Of a DNA stretch of 64,000 nucleotides, positions 38,401 to 50,725 are shown piece by piece; the stretch's first letter is position 1, and every line of letters begins with the position of its first letter. Under the pieces are notes generated by a model that saw nothing but the letters and a program-made list of their open reading frames with translations, was not told where the DNA came from and did no database searches. Position numbers and translations under genes: made by a program. Source of the DNA: Lanius collurio (taxonomy: Eukaryota > Chordata > Aves > Passeriformes > Laniidae); the NCBI GenBank assembly GCA_020086605.1, contig JACBWW010000018.1, positions 10,711,986 to 10,775,985 on the forward strand. Reading direction: 5' to 3'.

Positions 38401-40561
38401 GCTGCAAGTGGGTCCAAAACCTGCCTTGCAATTCAACACTTACAAAGTATTTAAAGAAACTTACCATGCATTTGAAGTCTTTGACCCTCTTCCTTCCCTT
38501 CTTGCTTTCTTCTATTTTAATCTTGCATATGTTTTCCTGTTATGCAGTAACTATTTTTTTCTCAGTGCAAGTTTCAGTGTGTACTATTGAAGTACAACAC
38601 AAAGTAGGCTTCTCCTTATGAACATGGTGAACATTTATATCCAGAAATATCTTAGTGCATGCATTGCATTCTCCTTTTCTCGTCCTCAGTTTTCATTATT
38701 TTTACACTTTTGTGATTTAGTGCAGCAATTCCAAGTCCTCCTTTCTCCACTCACTGTAGAGCATGAGAAGCTGGGAGAAAAGTGTAGTTATCTTCCTGAT
38801 GGATACTACAGAACAGCCAGGAAGAGCGCGAATACCCCCAGATGAGGAAGCAAGAATTAGATGAATTCTGGGAGAGAACAAATCCTTAGTGGATGAAGAG
38901 CCTTGTGTAAAATCATACTAAGCCAGAAATGATTGCAGAGTTTAGTCTAGAGCAGCTGGAAAATCAGGTGAAGGTTGCTTGCAAGACACTTCTATTATAT
39001 TAATATTCCTTATTTTTTAGCATTGTAACTGGGATTCCAGGCCTGTGTAGAGGAGGAATTCCAGCTCTAGTCAGGTTCACAATGTCTGAGGACTACATGG
39101 GCAAAACTAGGGGATATTTGCTAGAGTGAGCAAGTAGAGATGCTAGGACTGAGCAGAGTTAAAAGCAAATTGCTATTAGCTGGGAGCAAAGTTACAACTT
39201 TTTTGGGGATGCTGTGGAATGGGACAATTTTGCCTAAGCTTTGCCCATATACACACACAGGCTCTTGACCTTGCAGGATGAAATTTCCACCTACTCATTC
39301 CTTTGTTAGCTAAACTTGCCTACATCTGCTTTGAAAAAACACAACAGTTTGAAGATATGTATATAGTGCTGGATTATAAATCTGTGGTGTCCCTTTCTCC
39401 TGACAAATTATTGAAAAACCTTTGTTTATTCCCTTGCTTTCCCACTAGCCTTCAGTAGGATATTATGGCTTCAAATGGCATAATGCATTGTAGGCTGTAA
39501 AAACAAGTTGACGTAGACTCACTGGAAATTGCTCCCTGTCAGATGCAAGCATTTTATTTTGCATTTTTTCTTGTTTAAATTGTTGAGATGGAAATCCAAG
39601 AGGATAACTCAAGTATGAAAACAATCTGTTCTTAATTTATATTATTTCAATATTAACATTTATTAGCCTAGATTTTAGAGAATGATATGTTTTTCCTAGG
39701 TGTTGATACCTGATTCAAAGAGACTTTTGTTGAAAGAAAACAATCCTCCATTTGGCTCTGGATCAGGCTCCTGATATTTCTTTCAGAATAAAAATAAAAT
39801 TTGACTTTCAAACAGAATTTTAGGGATTTTTTGCATAGTTCTACCCGAGTATGGCATGTTGCCTTTGCCTAAGATTACAGAACTAATTGGAAATCATTCA
39901 TAATGACAGCAAGGAACAGCACAACTTTTTGATTTCCTTAGTGATATTTCCTCCCTCTTGCTTTCCTCCGGTGAAATAAATAGGCATAAGAGATGTTACT
40001 GCCAGAAGAGTTGGTAGATTTGTGTTAATGCCTAAGAGCAAATGTCAAACTATAGAAATGTCAGAGTTTTGCATGCTTTCAAAGTATATGAACAGATAGA
40101 TTATCAGTTTGCTGTATTTTTCTTTGAAAACTTTATCCTAATCCTCTCTGCAATCTTGTACTGGGGACAGGTACTATGCTACATGACAATTTCTTCTTCC
40201 AAATTTAGCAACACAGTCTTATAACATTAGGCAGGGAAAGGCAAAAGAAAGTTTGGGTGGATAATTTTTCTCTCCTTGAAAAGAATGTCTTTCAGAAATA
40301 GTCATACCAAAGAAAAGCTTAGAGCTGTGAGTCACAGCATTAGTGGGTTGTACCATCATTCCATGCAGGAATATGGGCATACATTTTCAGGATTAGTGAA
40401 ATGTAGATGTATTATTTGTAATAAATATATAATTTAGGGTAGTGGCACGGCTATAATCTCTGAACATCTGAATTCTAAAGAAAGATCATGACTTGACTGG
40501 TTATGGGTGACATAAATAAATGTATTCTTTGGGAAACACTATTTTTAAAAATTGCTTGAAA
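35431..40561. other. Non-coding sequence
   Basis: No gene seen. The segment 37020-37320 is free of simple repeats and somewhat CpG-richer (TCTGTCGTGC, TTACGAGATC, GGTTCGTGC, AACACGTGC, TTCCGTGG), so it is a weak candidate for a conserved element. The remainder is AT-rich. Confidence 0.55.
37863..37918. repeat. A19 run followed by (CAAAAAC)-type tract
   Basis: Nineteen A residues lead into repeated CCAAAAA units and then AAACCAACAAAT. It resembles a decayed retroposon tail, but there is no AATAAA signal within 60 bases upstream and no recognisable transcript body, so I treat it as simple low-complexity DNA. Confidence 0.85.
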
Positions 40562-40640
40562 TAATTTCTTGAAATGCAAAGGACATAGAAACCAGAATTT
40601 CTAGAGTAAAGCGTCAGGCACTCATATTCAAGATCTCTAC
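40562..40640. repeat. Unidentified dispersed repeat, copy A
   Basis: This 79-bp segment aligns without gaps to 41643-41721 with 64 identical positions by hand count (about 81%). Shared blocks are TTTCTTGAAATGCAAA, GAAACCAG, TAAAGC and AAGATCTCTAC. The flanking sequence on both sides does not align. The first three quarters align best; the stretch 40620-40630 is poor. I cannot assign it to a known family. It could be an old interspersed element or an old local duplication. Orientation is the same in both copies. Confidence 0.8.
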
Positions 40641-40725
40641 CATACAGATAATCTCTGAGAAATGGTCCTTCTGGTGCTTTCTACAGACTTTTCATTGTGC
40701 CTGTACTGCTGTCTAACTTTTTCAT

Positions 40726-40900
40726 ATTGATTTATCTTTCCCTCTTCTTCCTCTGTCCCTTGTTTTCTATTTCTGCCCTTTATCTCTTTCATGTCTTTGA
40801 CCCATGCTGCTGTCCTGCTTCTGCCTTTCACATTTTGCTTGCTCTTTTTTCTTCACAGGAAAAATTCCCCCTTCCCCTCACCCCATTCACCTGTTCCTTC
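40726..40900. repeat. Pyrimidine-rich tract
   Basis: About 175 bases dominated by T and C on the plus strand, with only scattered purines (for example TTTCCCTCTTCTTCCTCTGT and CCCCCTTCCCCTCACCCCAT). It yields overlapping hydrophobic open frames that I regard as artefacts of composition. Confidence 0.75.
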
Positions 40901-41343
40901 TGACTTACATTTTCTAGGATACATCACAACCACAGGCTGTTTCTTCTGAGAAAGGGGTGATTAAAGCTAGTCATGTTGGTACTCAGCATTAACATTTAAA
41001 CATATTTTCTTACTTCATATAACATTTACCTACTATTTCTATGTATTCTTGAAGAATTATCCAGGGAAACATTTTAATGCTAAATGTTTTTTGGCCTTTA
41101 AAATTGTTCGAGTAGATAAATTAAGGCAAAACATTCATTTTTAACCAAAAAGATGGTTTTTTTTCCACCAAAAGTCTCTTTAAAGCATAACTTCAGTTGA
41201 ACTCTCCAAGGAAGCTGTATTCCCAAAGAATTACATTTTATCAGCTGAAATATGTTTTGTTCTAGCTTGCTGTAGCTGGTATCAAGAAAAACATATATGC
41301 AGCCTGAACATTTAATTTCTGCTCCGTAGTGCAGGATGATTGA

Positions 41344-41362
41344 CCAATAGATGTGCTATTGG
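41344..41362. promoter_or_regulatory. Paired divergent CCAAT boxes
   Basis: CCAATAG and CTATTGG form a 7-bp inverted repeat with a 5-nt spacer, so each strand carries a CCAAT pentamer (the NF-Y core). The next 160 bp hold several CpGs (near 41481, 41496, 41513) and a TACGTA motif in an otherwise CpG-poor region. This could be a small distal regulatory element. No TATA box, initiator or downstream exon is visible, so I do not call a promoter. Confidence 0.3.
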
Positions 41363-41642
41363 ATAATGGAAATGGTATTGGCAGGGCCTTGCCTGTTCAG
41401 CTCCTGAGCCAGGATGCCCAGAAAGCAGCAGTTGGGCTTCTCTTCTGCTCACTGTGTGTCTGTTAAAGGCTTAGGGTGTCGTTGTTTCTGTGGGACCGCA
41501 CTGGCACCTACGTAAAGCCTATGCAGTCAGTTCAAAATGACAATAAATTAAGATGGTGGCTTTTACAATTTCTGCATAGGCATTAGTGTCAGACTGTGTG
41601 TTCTGCCTTGGCTTACAGATGATGTTCTTTTATCACTTAAAA

Positions 41643-41721
41643 TATTTTCTTGAAATGCAAAAGACATTGAAACCAGTCTTTCTGGAATAAAGCATCAGAC
41701 AGCTCTGTTTAAGATCTCTAC
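41643..41721. repeat. Unidentified dispersed repeat, copy B
   Basis: Second copy of the 79-bp unit found at 40562-40640, in direct orientation and 1,081 bp downstream. It starts TATTTTCTTGAAATGCAAAA and ends TTAAGATCTCTAC. Most differences between the copies are transitions, including one CG-to-CA change (GCGTCAG in copy A, GCATCAG here), which is the pattern of neutral decay. No open frame is shared by the two copies. Confidence 0.8.
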
Positions 41722-43120
41722 TGCACATGCCTCAGTAGGACTGTGAATAAAAGCACAAAGTCTCAGGAATCCAGGGAACAGGTAGCATGAGCTTCAGGAA
41801 AGTCCTGAGAGATTTTCATAATGGATGCCTCTTTCTTTGTTTTTTAGGGGTGTGGGAAAACCAGTGTTATTTTTTTCTTGGGTAGCTACTGCTTTCTGAG
41901 CATACAGGCAGGCATTTGGCTCCTTCTGGCTCCAACCTCCTGGTTCCCCAAACACAGAATCTACACCCTGTCTAAACAATGACTGGATTAGTTTTATCCA
42001 GGAATTTAAGAAGGTTAATTGATTTAAGCATATTGTCTATGTACTGCTGTAGCTCAGAGCTCCTTAACTTGTTCCCTCTCCCTGTAGCCTCAGTCATGGC
42101 TGGACTTTCTGCTGCCTTGGACTTGCAAAACTTCTCCTTACTAAACACATTAAAATAGATTACACTTTTGGTTTTTAAAAGTATAATAATTTTTGATTCT
42201 TAAACATTTTCAAGGCGAATTTTAATGAAACTCTCATTCATGGCTTGTAACAGAAAAGGATACTTGTGGTCAAAGCCATACCATATTCTGAACAGCCATG
42301 CACTCTCAGCTTTTGTTGTATTTTTATCCAAGTTAGATGCACTCTGCAAAATTAAAAAAAATGAATGAAATGAGAAGTATTTTTATAAAATAAATAAAAC
42401 ATGGAATTCCAACATAAAAAATACATGTCAGAACAAATTACAATTAACTGCACTTTTAAAAAAATTTAAAGAGCTTTTGTCACACAAATGTCATCCCTGT
42501 GAATCAGTTCAGGAGAAAATTGGCTCATACAGCACATTTTTCATTGCTGCATTCATTGGAAGAATGTAGCATTTACTTTTATTAATGATTCCAATTTTTT
42601 AAAGCAGCTGGGAAGCACTATACTCCGAGATCAATAAAATGGTATTTTGATTTAATTGCTGTTGTGGGATTAGTTCAGTTTACTCCTACAAGATCAGAGG
42701 CTGTTTATGTACATCTAACAAAATGTCATTCCCAAAGGGATTGAGATATTCTAATAACCAGGAAAGTCCTTTCTGTACTTCTTTCCAAGTGGAGAGGAAC
42801 ATGAGTTGAATTGACAAGGCTCAAAATACCCTTTCCATTCTGCAAGCTCACTCTGTGACATGCTGCACAGGTAGAGTGGTGGACTATCCATTTCCTCAGG
42901 GTCATAATTTGGAATAGCACATTAGGAACAATTATCTGTACAAAGACAGCCAGTTTGGTCATACTCTAGGCATCACTTCAGTACTAGTGGGAGAATTACT
43001 TGCAGGATGAAATTAGGAATGGGATAGACAGTTCTCTAAGGACACTCAACTGTTATCTGTGTTTTGTGGCAAGTTAGGCTGGTTTTAATGAGAATATTTT
43101 TCCTTCTGCTGTTTTAAACA

Positions 43121-43168
43121 AATTAATATATTAATTTTAATATTTTAATATAATAATATATTAAAATA
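43121..43168. repeat. Clustered AT palindromes (cruciform-prone)
   Basis: Two perfect AT-only dyads lie side by side. Bases 43121-43136 form a 16-bp palindrome (AATTAATATATTAATT). Bases 43141-43152 and 43157-43168 form a 12-bp inverted repeat around ATAA. The tract contains no G or C. AT palindromes of this kind can extrude cruciforms and are often length-variable, but simple drift in an AT-rich background explains it equally well. Confidence 0.8.
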
Positions 43169-44396
43169 GAATATCTTGTTATAGACTAATATACTCACAT
43201 GATATATATAAATTGGCTGATGATAATAATTCCAGTGGTCTGACCCTCAAAAGTGTAAGGTCTAGTTCCAAGGCAACCTGTTCAGGGGAGCTTTGGAACA
43301 ATGGGAACATTGACAGCACTGAGTTTTGAATAAGTTTGGACAGAATCCATGCTGTAGTTGGTATGATTTTGCTAATGTGGTCACACTGAACATGTAAATG
43401 CACCAAATAGAACAAATATTATTCTTGGGGTCTGTTTCCTTGTGAACTGAATTGAGTATTTTAGCAAGACTTCCCAGTAACTGGGGAAACTGGATGAGGG
43501 AAAGAATATGGTTCTAATCCCTAACCAAGCAGTAGAACACTATTCCAGGCTCTAAGCATCTAATAGTGCATTTTGGCAAGCTAAAGATTGGGAAAAGGGT
43601 TGCAACATTCAAGCAGGAAATGTGATTGTAGGTCAAGTCTGTGTTAGGTCAGAACAAGAACGCAGACTGAAGGAGAGTGAAAGACTTGAGTGCAGAGGGG
43701 TAGAGATGAAGAGAAGGATGGGCATGGAAATAAACATGTTATAGAGTGGGCTACTCATGTGGGCTGCAGAGGAAGGCTTGTTAAAAGCACAGGGTGCTCT
43801 GTAAATGGCCTGTGCCTTTTGTTTGAATAGTAATGAAGCCACAGTGTTGGCTAATTCCTCTTTCCAAACTCATTGTACCTCCAGCTTCCTCTGAAGGGAG
43901 CCAGTTTCCTCATTCGGGAACATGAATTGTTCCTCTATAAAAGCAGTAGACAAAGAAGTCTACACAAGAGTATAATCCCCCAAGGGTTTTCTGGTCCTGA
44001 CCTGGACCTTCTTTTATTTCTAGTTTGACATGTGTTGCACCTTCCTCCTTTTGTCTATGAAATCTGTCTTGTGTTATCAGCTTTTGCAGTAGTGGGAATC
44101 TGGGTGATTATCTGGAGTGCAGCTGCTGCATAAATGGTACAAGGGATGACAGGAGATGTTGGTGTCAATGTTTTAGGGCTCTTAAAGATCCTTGGATCCT
44201 ATTTTGGATCCTGTGATTTTAAAAAGTAACTTTTCATTTTCCCTAAAGTTCAGAGAGGTAAAGTAGGGGAGACAGTGCTCTACCTCTTCCACACAATTTC
44301 CTCGCTAGGAAGTGAAAATGCCAAAGTTTTTCATCTCTCTTCTTCCATATGGGAATTGTCCATATGGAGATTACTCTCATTAGTCCTTGCAATAAA

Positions 44397-44420
44397 TTCA
44401 TCAACCAGCTGGTAGATGAA
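44397..44420. repeat. 24-bp dyad centred on a CAGCTG E-box
   Basis: TTCATC-A-ACCAGCTGGT-A-GATGAA is symmetric at 22 of 24 positions; only the paired A/A positions break the dyad. The centre is the palindromic E-box CAGCTG, a general bHLH binding core. Two CCATATGG motifs, each holding a CATATG E-box, lie about 40 bp upstream (44345-44352 and 44360-44367). The dyad is directly visible; any binding function is inference. Confidence 0.7.
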
Positions 44421-45295
44421 ACTGATGAGAACAGTGTAACTAAATTCCTTATTATACTTACAAAGATGTAGGGACAGTTAAATAAACTATGCAGATTAGT
44501 TTGACAGAGATGATTTTGATAAGCATTTTGCAGGCTATTCAGTTTTTCTTGATATCAATAACATTTACAACTTTTTTTCTGGAGTGCTTGTAGAAAATAT
44601 ATTCTTACTGTGTCTCAACTGAGATTAACATAGCAGAATTTGAGATATATAAGACATCTGAATGAAATATGCTATTGACTGTCTTTCTTGATGGAAATTT
44701 AGGTAAATAGCTCACTGCCATAAAGTTTTGCTTTTTTAAAATAGACCAACTTTGTAACTCTGTTTAGTGATTATGTAGCCTGAATTTTGCTTTTCAGACT
44801 TAGCTTTTGGTATTTATACACTGCATGTACATGAAATGCAGCAAAGTGGTTTTTTTTTACATACCATTTTCTATACAATAAAATATATTTTATATATAGT
44901 ATGTATTATGTAATTTCTTTCAGAAATAAGTTATGACAGTCCATCAATAAGCAAATGAGTATGAATATGAGACTTTCTTTTGTTTATGCTTATGCTGTGA
45001 TAATGATTTAATGATAAATTTAAGGGTGGCAAGAGAGAATTGAAACTGAGATAAGCTTTTGATGGATCATGGCATGGTGAAGTGCAGATGTTAATTATAC
45101 ATAAAAAGGCACCACACCTTTTCTAGGGAAGAAATTTTGGGTGCCAGGTCCTACAGTTTGAACTGGAATTTGCTGCCAGCTGATTGCCAAAATTATTGGT
45201 TCAGGTAGCCCAAAATAGAACATAATAAGTTTAGAAATAACTGTGCACACAGAATTCTTGAATAAATCAAATCTCTGCACAGAAAATTGAATTTG

Positions 45296-45352
45296 TGGGA
45301 GGCAAAGGAAGGAAAGAAGGGAGATGAAGAGGTAAGCAAGGAAAAGGGTTTT
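45296..45352. repeat. Purine-rich tract
   Basis: GGGAGGCAAAGGAAGGAAAG and onward, almost all A and G on the plus strand. A second purine-biased stretch follows at 45856-45925 and a shorter one near 46018-46058, giving an 800-bp zone of recurrent strand asymmetry. Confidence 0.75.
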
Positions 45353-47453
45353 GCGGTCATATAGCTGGTATGGCATCTGACATAGTACCCATGAGGTGGA
45401 AGGTATTTAAGGCTTATTCTGGCCCTAAAAAAATCTAGGTATGGTTACAGACATGGACTGACAGGCTCCCACAGCAAGGTACCTGTGTCCTGGTAGTTAG
45501 AGTGGTCACGAAGGAGCTAAATTCAAATCTTGGTAGGAGACCTTGTAGCTTTCCCACTCTAGCTGAGTAGCCTGAGCAGGGAGGAGGCTAGAGGCTTCTT
45601 TCCCAATAATTTTTGCTCTCTTTTAAACATCTTATTCTTGAAGATATTTAGTCTTATTTCTGGTACAATCTCCCCTGAAGCTTCAATTAACAGCACTGAG
45701 AATTGGCATGGGGCTTAAAGGTCATCTGGGCAAGAGCTTTAACTGGCAGTGGGAGGTACTGGCACCTGACATATTTGTGCAGGGAAATCAGCTGCATTCA
45801 CTGTGAAGACACAGTAACATAGGAAGAAAATAAGCAATGAAAGATAAACTAAATAAAAACATCATTTTAGAAATAAAGAGAAAGAAAAAACAAACACAGG
45901 TGAAGAGGAGAAATGAGAGGGGAGATATGAGTTAAAACAGTGAGCGCTACAGAGAATACAACAAAGGTCTGAATTACTAAAAGATTGAGATGTCAAATGC
46001 AAAAAACATAAAAAAAATGAAAGCAAAATAGCATGAGAGTGGGGAGGAGGAAGAATAATCACAACAGCAAAACTATTTTCCAAGCTATAATATACTACTA
46101 TAAGGAATGCTGAACCGGACATGACAGGGCATGAAAAGTGTTATATTTATTTACACTTTGTGTTGTATTGCTGAGTTTTGTCAGCAGAGATGGGTGTTAA
46201 TTCATTGAGCACAGTTGGGACGCTGGATGTGTTACTGTTGTAAATAAACACTTTTATTTTCATCTTTATCTTTAATAAAAGAATGAGGAGATTAGATGCC
46301 TAGTGGCCTCTGAAGAAATCAGGTTTTTGCGAAACATGCATTCAGTCAATTTTATGGTGCATTCCCTGATCTTTGATAATTAATGAGTGCCAAAAAGTAG
46401 AAAATTTCTGCAGTTCTGTATCTCTTTACTGCAATCAAGAATAGGCTATAGTTCTGTGTCCTGCCCTTGTTCAGAGTTCCGACAGAGGCATTGCAGGAAT
46501 TCCTGCCAAGATGCTTAGGAAAGTGAATTCAGCCATGAGGTGCCTGAGACTCAGAACAAAACAGTACCTTGTCATGGTGCAATGCAGGGTTATGCTGAAC
46601 CTTTATTAATAATGATTTGGTTGTAAAATGAAGGATGTGGTCAATGTGAATAATATTAGTTTTCCTTCTTTTTAAAGAAACATTAGGATAGTTAGGCATT
46701 TGAATTCTGCTAATTACAATGAAAATTGAGACTCACCTTATGTGCCTTCAGATGTGTGCAAATGTGTAAATGTTAGGAATACTCAGTAAATAAGATGTAT
46801 TAAAATTCTGCCTAGTGATATCTCTAACATATTTTCAAATGAATAAAGTATCTTCTGTCTTTCTCAACTTTTTTTCTACATTTATGGCACTGTTGGATGA
46901 TTCAAATTTCAGTTCCAGTTGTGTAGTCTGAAAGGGTGCATGGGATGCTATTACCAGCATTTTTGCTGTGGCACCTTTGTCAGCTGTATTGTGGCTCCTC
47001 TGCTGTCCTACTGCTGTTCCACTTCCCATGCTGAGCCATGGGTTATGTCTCTGTGCATTGACCCTCTGTAGGTTTCTCCTGCTGCTGCAGGCGGTGCTGC
47101 ATTTGGAACTGCACCACACATGCATGACAAAAATGGCACAGATGAACAGCTGCAGCTTGTTCAGGAGCCCCCTTCAAAGGTTTCAAGTTCACAATGTACT
47201 TAGGCTTCCATGTGACAAATAAGTGAAAAATATTTTCGTAAACCTGACCTATTAGAATTGAACATTACACATTCTCCTTTTTAATTCAGAGGAATTAGAC
47301 ATTGTTCTGAGATGTCTCATTTCCACAGATGCATCCATGATCTGCCAAAAATGGAACACTTTAATTCATATATCCACATATATCCAAAAGCCTGACATAC
47401 CTTGCTTGCAGCTTTGGCTTTCAGATCTTCATCTGGATCTACACCAACTCTGT

Positions 47454-47490
47454 AAAAAACCCCAACAAAAACAAAACAAAAAACCAGACC
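47454..47490. repeat. A/C-rich tract
   Basis: AAAAAACCCCAACAAAAACA followed by AAACAAAAAACC. Simple sequence of the same type as 37863-37918. Confidence 0.8.
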
Positions 47491-48290
47491 TGAGAACATA
47501 TGGTAATGATGAGAAGTATATTAGACTGCTTTGAGTATAAAAATGTTTCTTGTGTCACTAGTCTTCTACTAGGTGAGAAAGGAGGATAAGAGCTGGGAAA
47601 ACATTAGGATCACTTTTTAAATTAAGGAAGTTCTGAAGTTTTTAGGAAATTTAAGATTCCTTGTAACTGCCGCTCCTAAAACCTGAGATTTGATCTTTAT
47701 CCTGGCTCAGATCCATCTCTGGGGAGAGGCAATCAAGCTGTTAACCTGTTCTAGGAAATCCTTAATTGCTGACAGAAGAGCAGTGCTGAGGTACTGCAGT
47801 TGGTATGTGGAGGATGGAATTACAGAACTCCAGTGTTTCTTGACTGTGCTGCATTATGGATCTCTTGAAGCACTTGGAAAAGGTTTGGCACACCAGGTAC
47901 AGGGAAGCAACCCAGAAGGGAGAGGAGACTGCAGTGAGTGATGTGCAAGATGATGATAACCTGGGTGGCATTTTCCCATCCCATATGGATGAGGAAAATA
48001 TAAAATTGGCTGTTTAAAGGAGTGTGGTAGAAGAATTGACATCTTTTGAGTATGGCTCATAGGCAGAGCTGAGGAGAAATGCAACTGAAAAATGTTTTAA
48101 GTTGCACAACAGAGGCTTGTGCTGATAAAAGACACAAGGAAGTATGGAAAGCAGTGAGGGATGATGAATAATGCACCTTATTATCACCCAAATCTGAAGC
48201 CCACAGCTAAGGTGACCAACAGGCCCCACATGCCTCACAAGCTCCCACATCATAGCAGGTCCACCAAGCTGAAACAGAATTTACTGATGC

Positions 48291-48305
48291 AAAAAAAAAA
48301 AAAAA
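48291..48305. repeat. A15 homopolymer
   Basis: Fifteen A residues. I looked upstream for a processed-pseudogene body and saw no reading frame or polyadenylation signal that would support one. Confidence 0.9.
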
Positions 48306-50579
48306 GTAGTCTTTCACTAGATATTAATTTAAGGCCGCTCTACTGGTTTTCTGATAGTCTTCATTCTTGAGTATAGTTTTGTTTTTGGTAATAACACATC
48401 ACATTATATTTTAAAATTATATTTAATATTAACAATTACATACCTCAACAATCTTTTCTGTAAACGTTATGCAGTCTTTTTGAATTGGAGACAATGACAG
48501 AAAGTATATGCAAAGTAGATGCTTTTTATATGTAAATACTGAATGGAGGAAAAAAATAAAGATATTTCTTTCTCTCATAGCTCTTGAGCTTCAGCAAACC
48601 TGAGTCCTTCAGACATAAATATTTTTTTATTAAAAATAACCATCCTGGTGCTGACTCAATGAAGAGACAGAATGAATAGCAGATTCTCTTTCTTCTCTTT
48701 TTTTGTCCTCTTGGCCCTTAAATTGCAAGGAAAAGCTTCTGATGACACTAACCCTATTCATTAGTTTAGAGTAAAGCAAGTAAGGTATTTCCATTTCATT
48801 AAAATGGAAACATTTACATATGAAAAGGAAAAGAAAAAAGGAAAACCTCATTACCCAGAGGTTTAACCACCTAACTGACAGTGGGTTTATTATTGCCATG
48901 TGCAAAACAGAAGTGTCCAAGGCTTTATCTGAGCTTGGCCCTGCAAAACAGAGCAGTGTGAGGCAGCCTTGCCCTGCAGAGTGTGCAGGGTAAGGACAGT
49001 GGCTGGAGTGAAGGCTGAAGCAGAGGTACAAATTTGAGCGCTGTGGTCCCAAACCCGTAACCCAGGTCAGAATCAGAAAGAGAAGCTCCTGAACACAATC
49101 ACAGGCACTGTTAATTAGGCTATGCTGATTCTTTAGATGTGTTCACCAGCATCACCCCTTGGCCAAGATAAACCCCCCAGCAGTACATTAGTTAGGGGAC
49201 TGCAGAGTTGTGGAAATAAAAAACCCAAGGTGTTTTTACATGTGATAGGTGTGGCTGAAAGGCAGGGCTGCAGCACAGACCTCCCAACACTTTCTTAATG
49301 AGCTTAACTTGACCTCAAAGAAGGTCACTTCTGGGACAGAAGTAATTAAGCCTTCATGCAATTCTCACCTTGCTGGAGCTGAGAAACAGCCACTTGTGGC
49401 TGACTGTGTGCTGGAGTTATGATGTGTTATTAGAGACTGAGCTAAGACAACAGAAAATGTTTCACCCAGGACTCAAAGGACTGTAATAGCAAATGGGAGA
49501 AAGGGGAGGCCATGGGGAATATAGGAAACAGTTTCTGGCCGGGACATTGATCCAGTAGCAGGGATATAAATAATAGCTAATCCCACTGACAACAGGAATT
49601 AACTGATATTGTAAATCCAAATTTTTTTTTTGAGTTCTGCAATTTTTGTGGTATGCTGAAGCTTCTCTGCAACTACAATTTCTCATCTGTACATCTACAG
49701 AGACAGCTAGACATTTTGCTTTCTTTATTTTGTAGACAACAGATTATCATAATATGGCCCAAATGAAGATTCTCACATGATATCCTAGCAGGAGCTTTAC
49801 ATTTAAAGCCAGAAAAATGCAACAATAAATATCTAAGGAAATAAAACTTAAATTATTCACATATGAAAAAAAAAAAGAAGTCTTCTATGCCACATGAGTT
49901 CACAGAGCCTGAGCTGACACTTTTCTTTGGTCTGTTCTTTGCCCTCTTTTAAAATACATGGTCAGATGTAATTGCTGTTTTTCTCATGGAATATTATCTC
50001 ACTACTGGGAATTAGTGTGGATAGCAAATATTACCAAGTTATTTGAAGTCCCATAGGAAAAGAATGAAATTATTTGCATTGCATAGGGGATTTCTTTAAT
50101 GCATTAAAATAGCAATACATTTCTGTAATTTTATTAAGTATGAACCAAGCGAACTCAGACCAGTGAGTTCTGAAATTGAGGCTAATTATTTCATGTCCAA
50201 ACATAGGCTTGGGAGCCTAATATCAGGCACCTAGTATTGAAAATTATGGTCTTCTATAATTAACTCTGATATACTGGACATGAACTAGAATTTTATTTTT
50301 GTATTTCAAGTACTGAAAAAACAAAGTATAACAAATTATAGGAGACAGTCAAGGTCACTGAAATGAATCATAGTTATGCACCTCAAATTTACATCCTTGA
50401 CTTCTTCAAAAGACCTGATAGATCTAATGCTATTGCCAGTAAAATTTGCAAGCTTAAGATATATAAATTACTATAATTGACTCTAAGAAATATCCTGATA
50501 AAATTTATACATACATGTTCCCCCTTTTAACATTCTCAGGTTTCCATTCCTGTGAGAAGGTCTACTGGATGCTCAGAAA

Positions 50580-50725
50580 AATATTTTCTTGGTATTTTTT
50601 CTCCTTTCTTGCTATCAACTTTTCTCTCTTTTCTCCTGTTGTCTTCTTTAACTTCTTGCAGTTTCTCTTCTGTCTTTCTGTCCCCCTTTCCCTGGTTGCT
50701 CTCTGTTCCTTGTTTGTCTTCTAAA
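50580..50725. repeat. Pyrimidine-rich tract
   Basis: T/C-dominated sequence (TTTCTCTCTTTTCTCCTGTT, TCTGTCCCCCTTTCCCTGG). Two overlapping frames here translate into phenylalanine/leucine/serine-rich peptides, the expected output of such DNA. Confidence 0.75.

Larger units (their letters stand above)
41722..46260. other. Non-coding sequence with palindromes and purine tracts
   Basis: Holds the AT palindromes at 43.1 kb, the E-box dyad at 44.4 kb and the purine tracts at 45.3 and 45.9 kb. A 12-bp direct repeat on TTGGATCCT occurs near 44192-44212. No gene seen. Confidence 0.55.

Noticed and set aside
43258..43300. CR1-like GGCAACCTGTTCAGG
   Set aside because: An isolated 12-15-base resemblance without neighbouring CR1 blocks.
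48140..48305. Processed pseudogene suggested by the A15 run
   Set aside because: The upstream sequence encodes nothing recognisable and lacks AATAAA near the tail.
48630..49052. 140-codon minus-strand open frame
   Set aside because: Contains a Phe/Leu tract and a Lys/Glu/Arg tract from low-complexity DNA; no family resemblance and no splice context.
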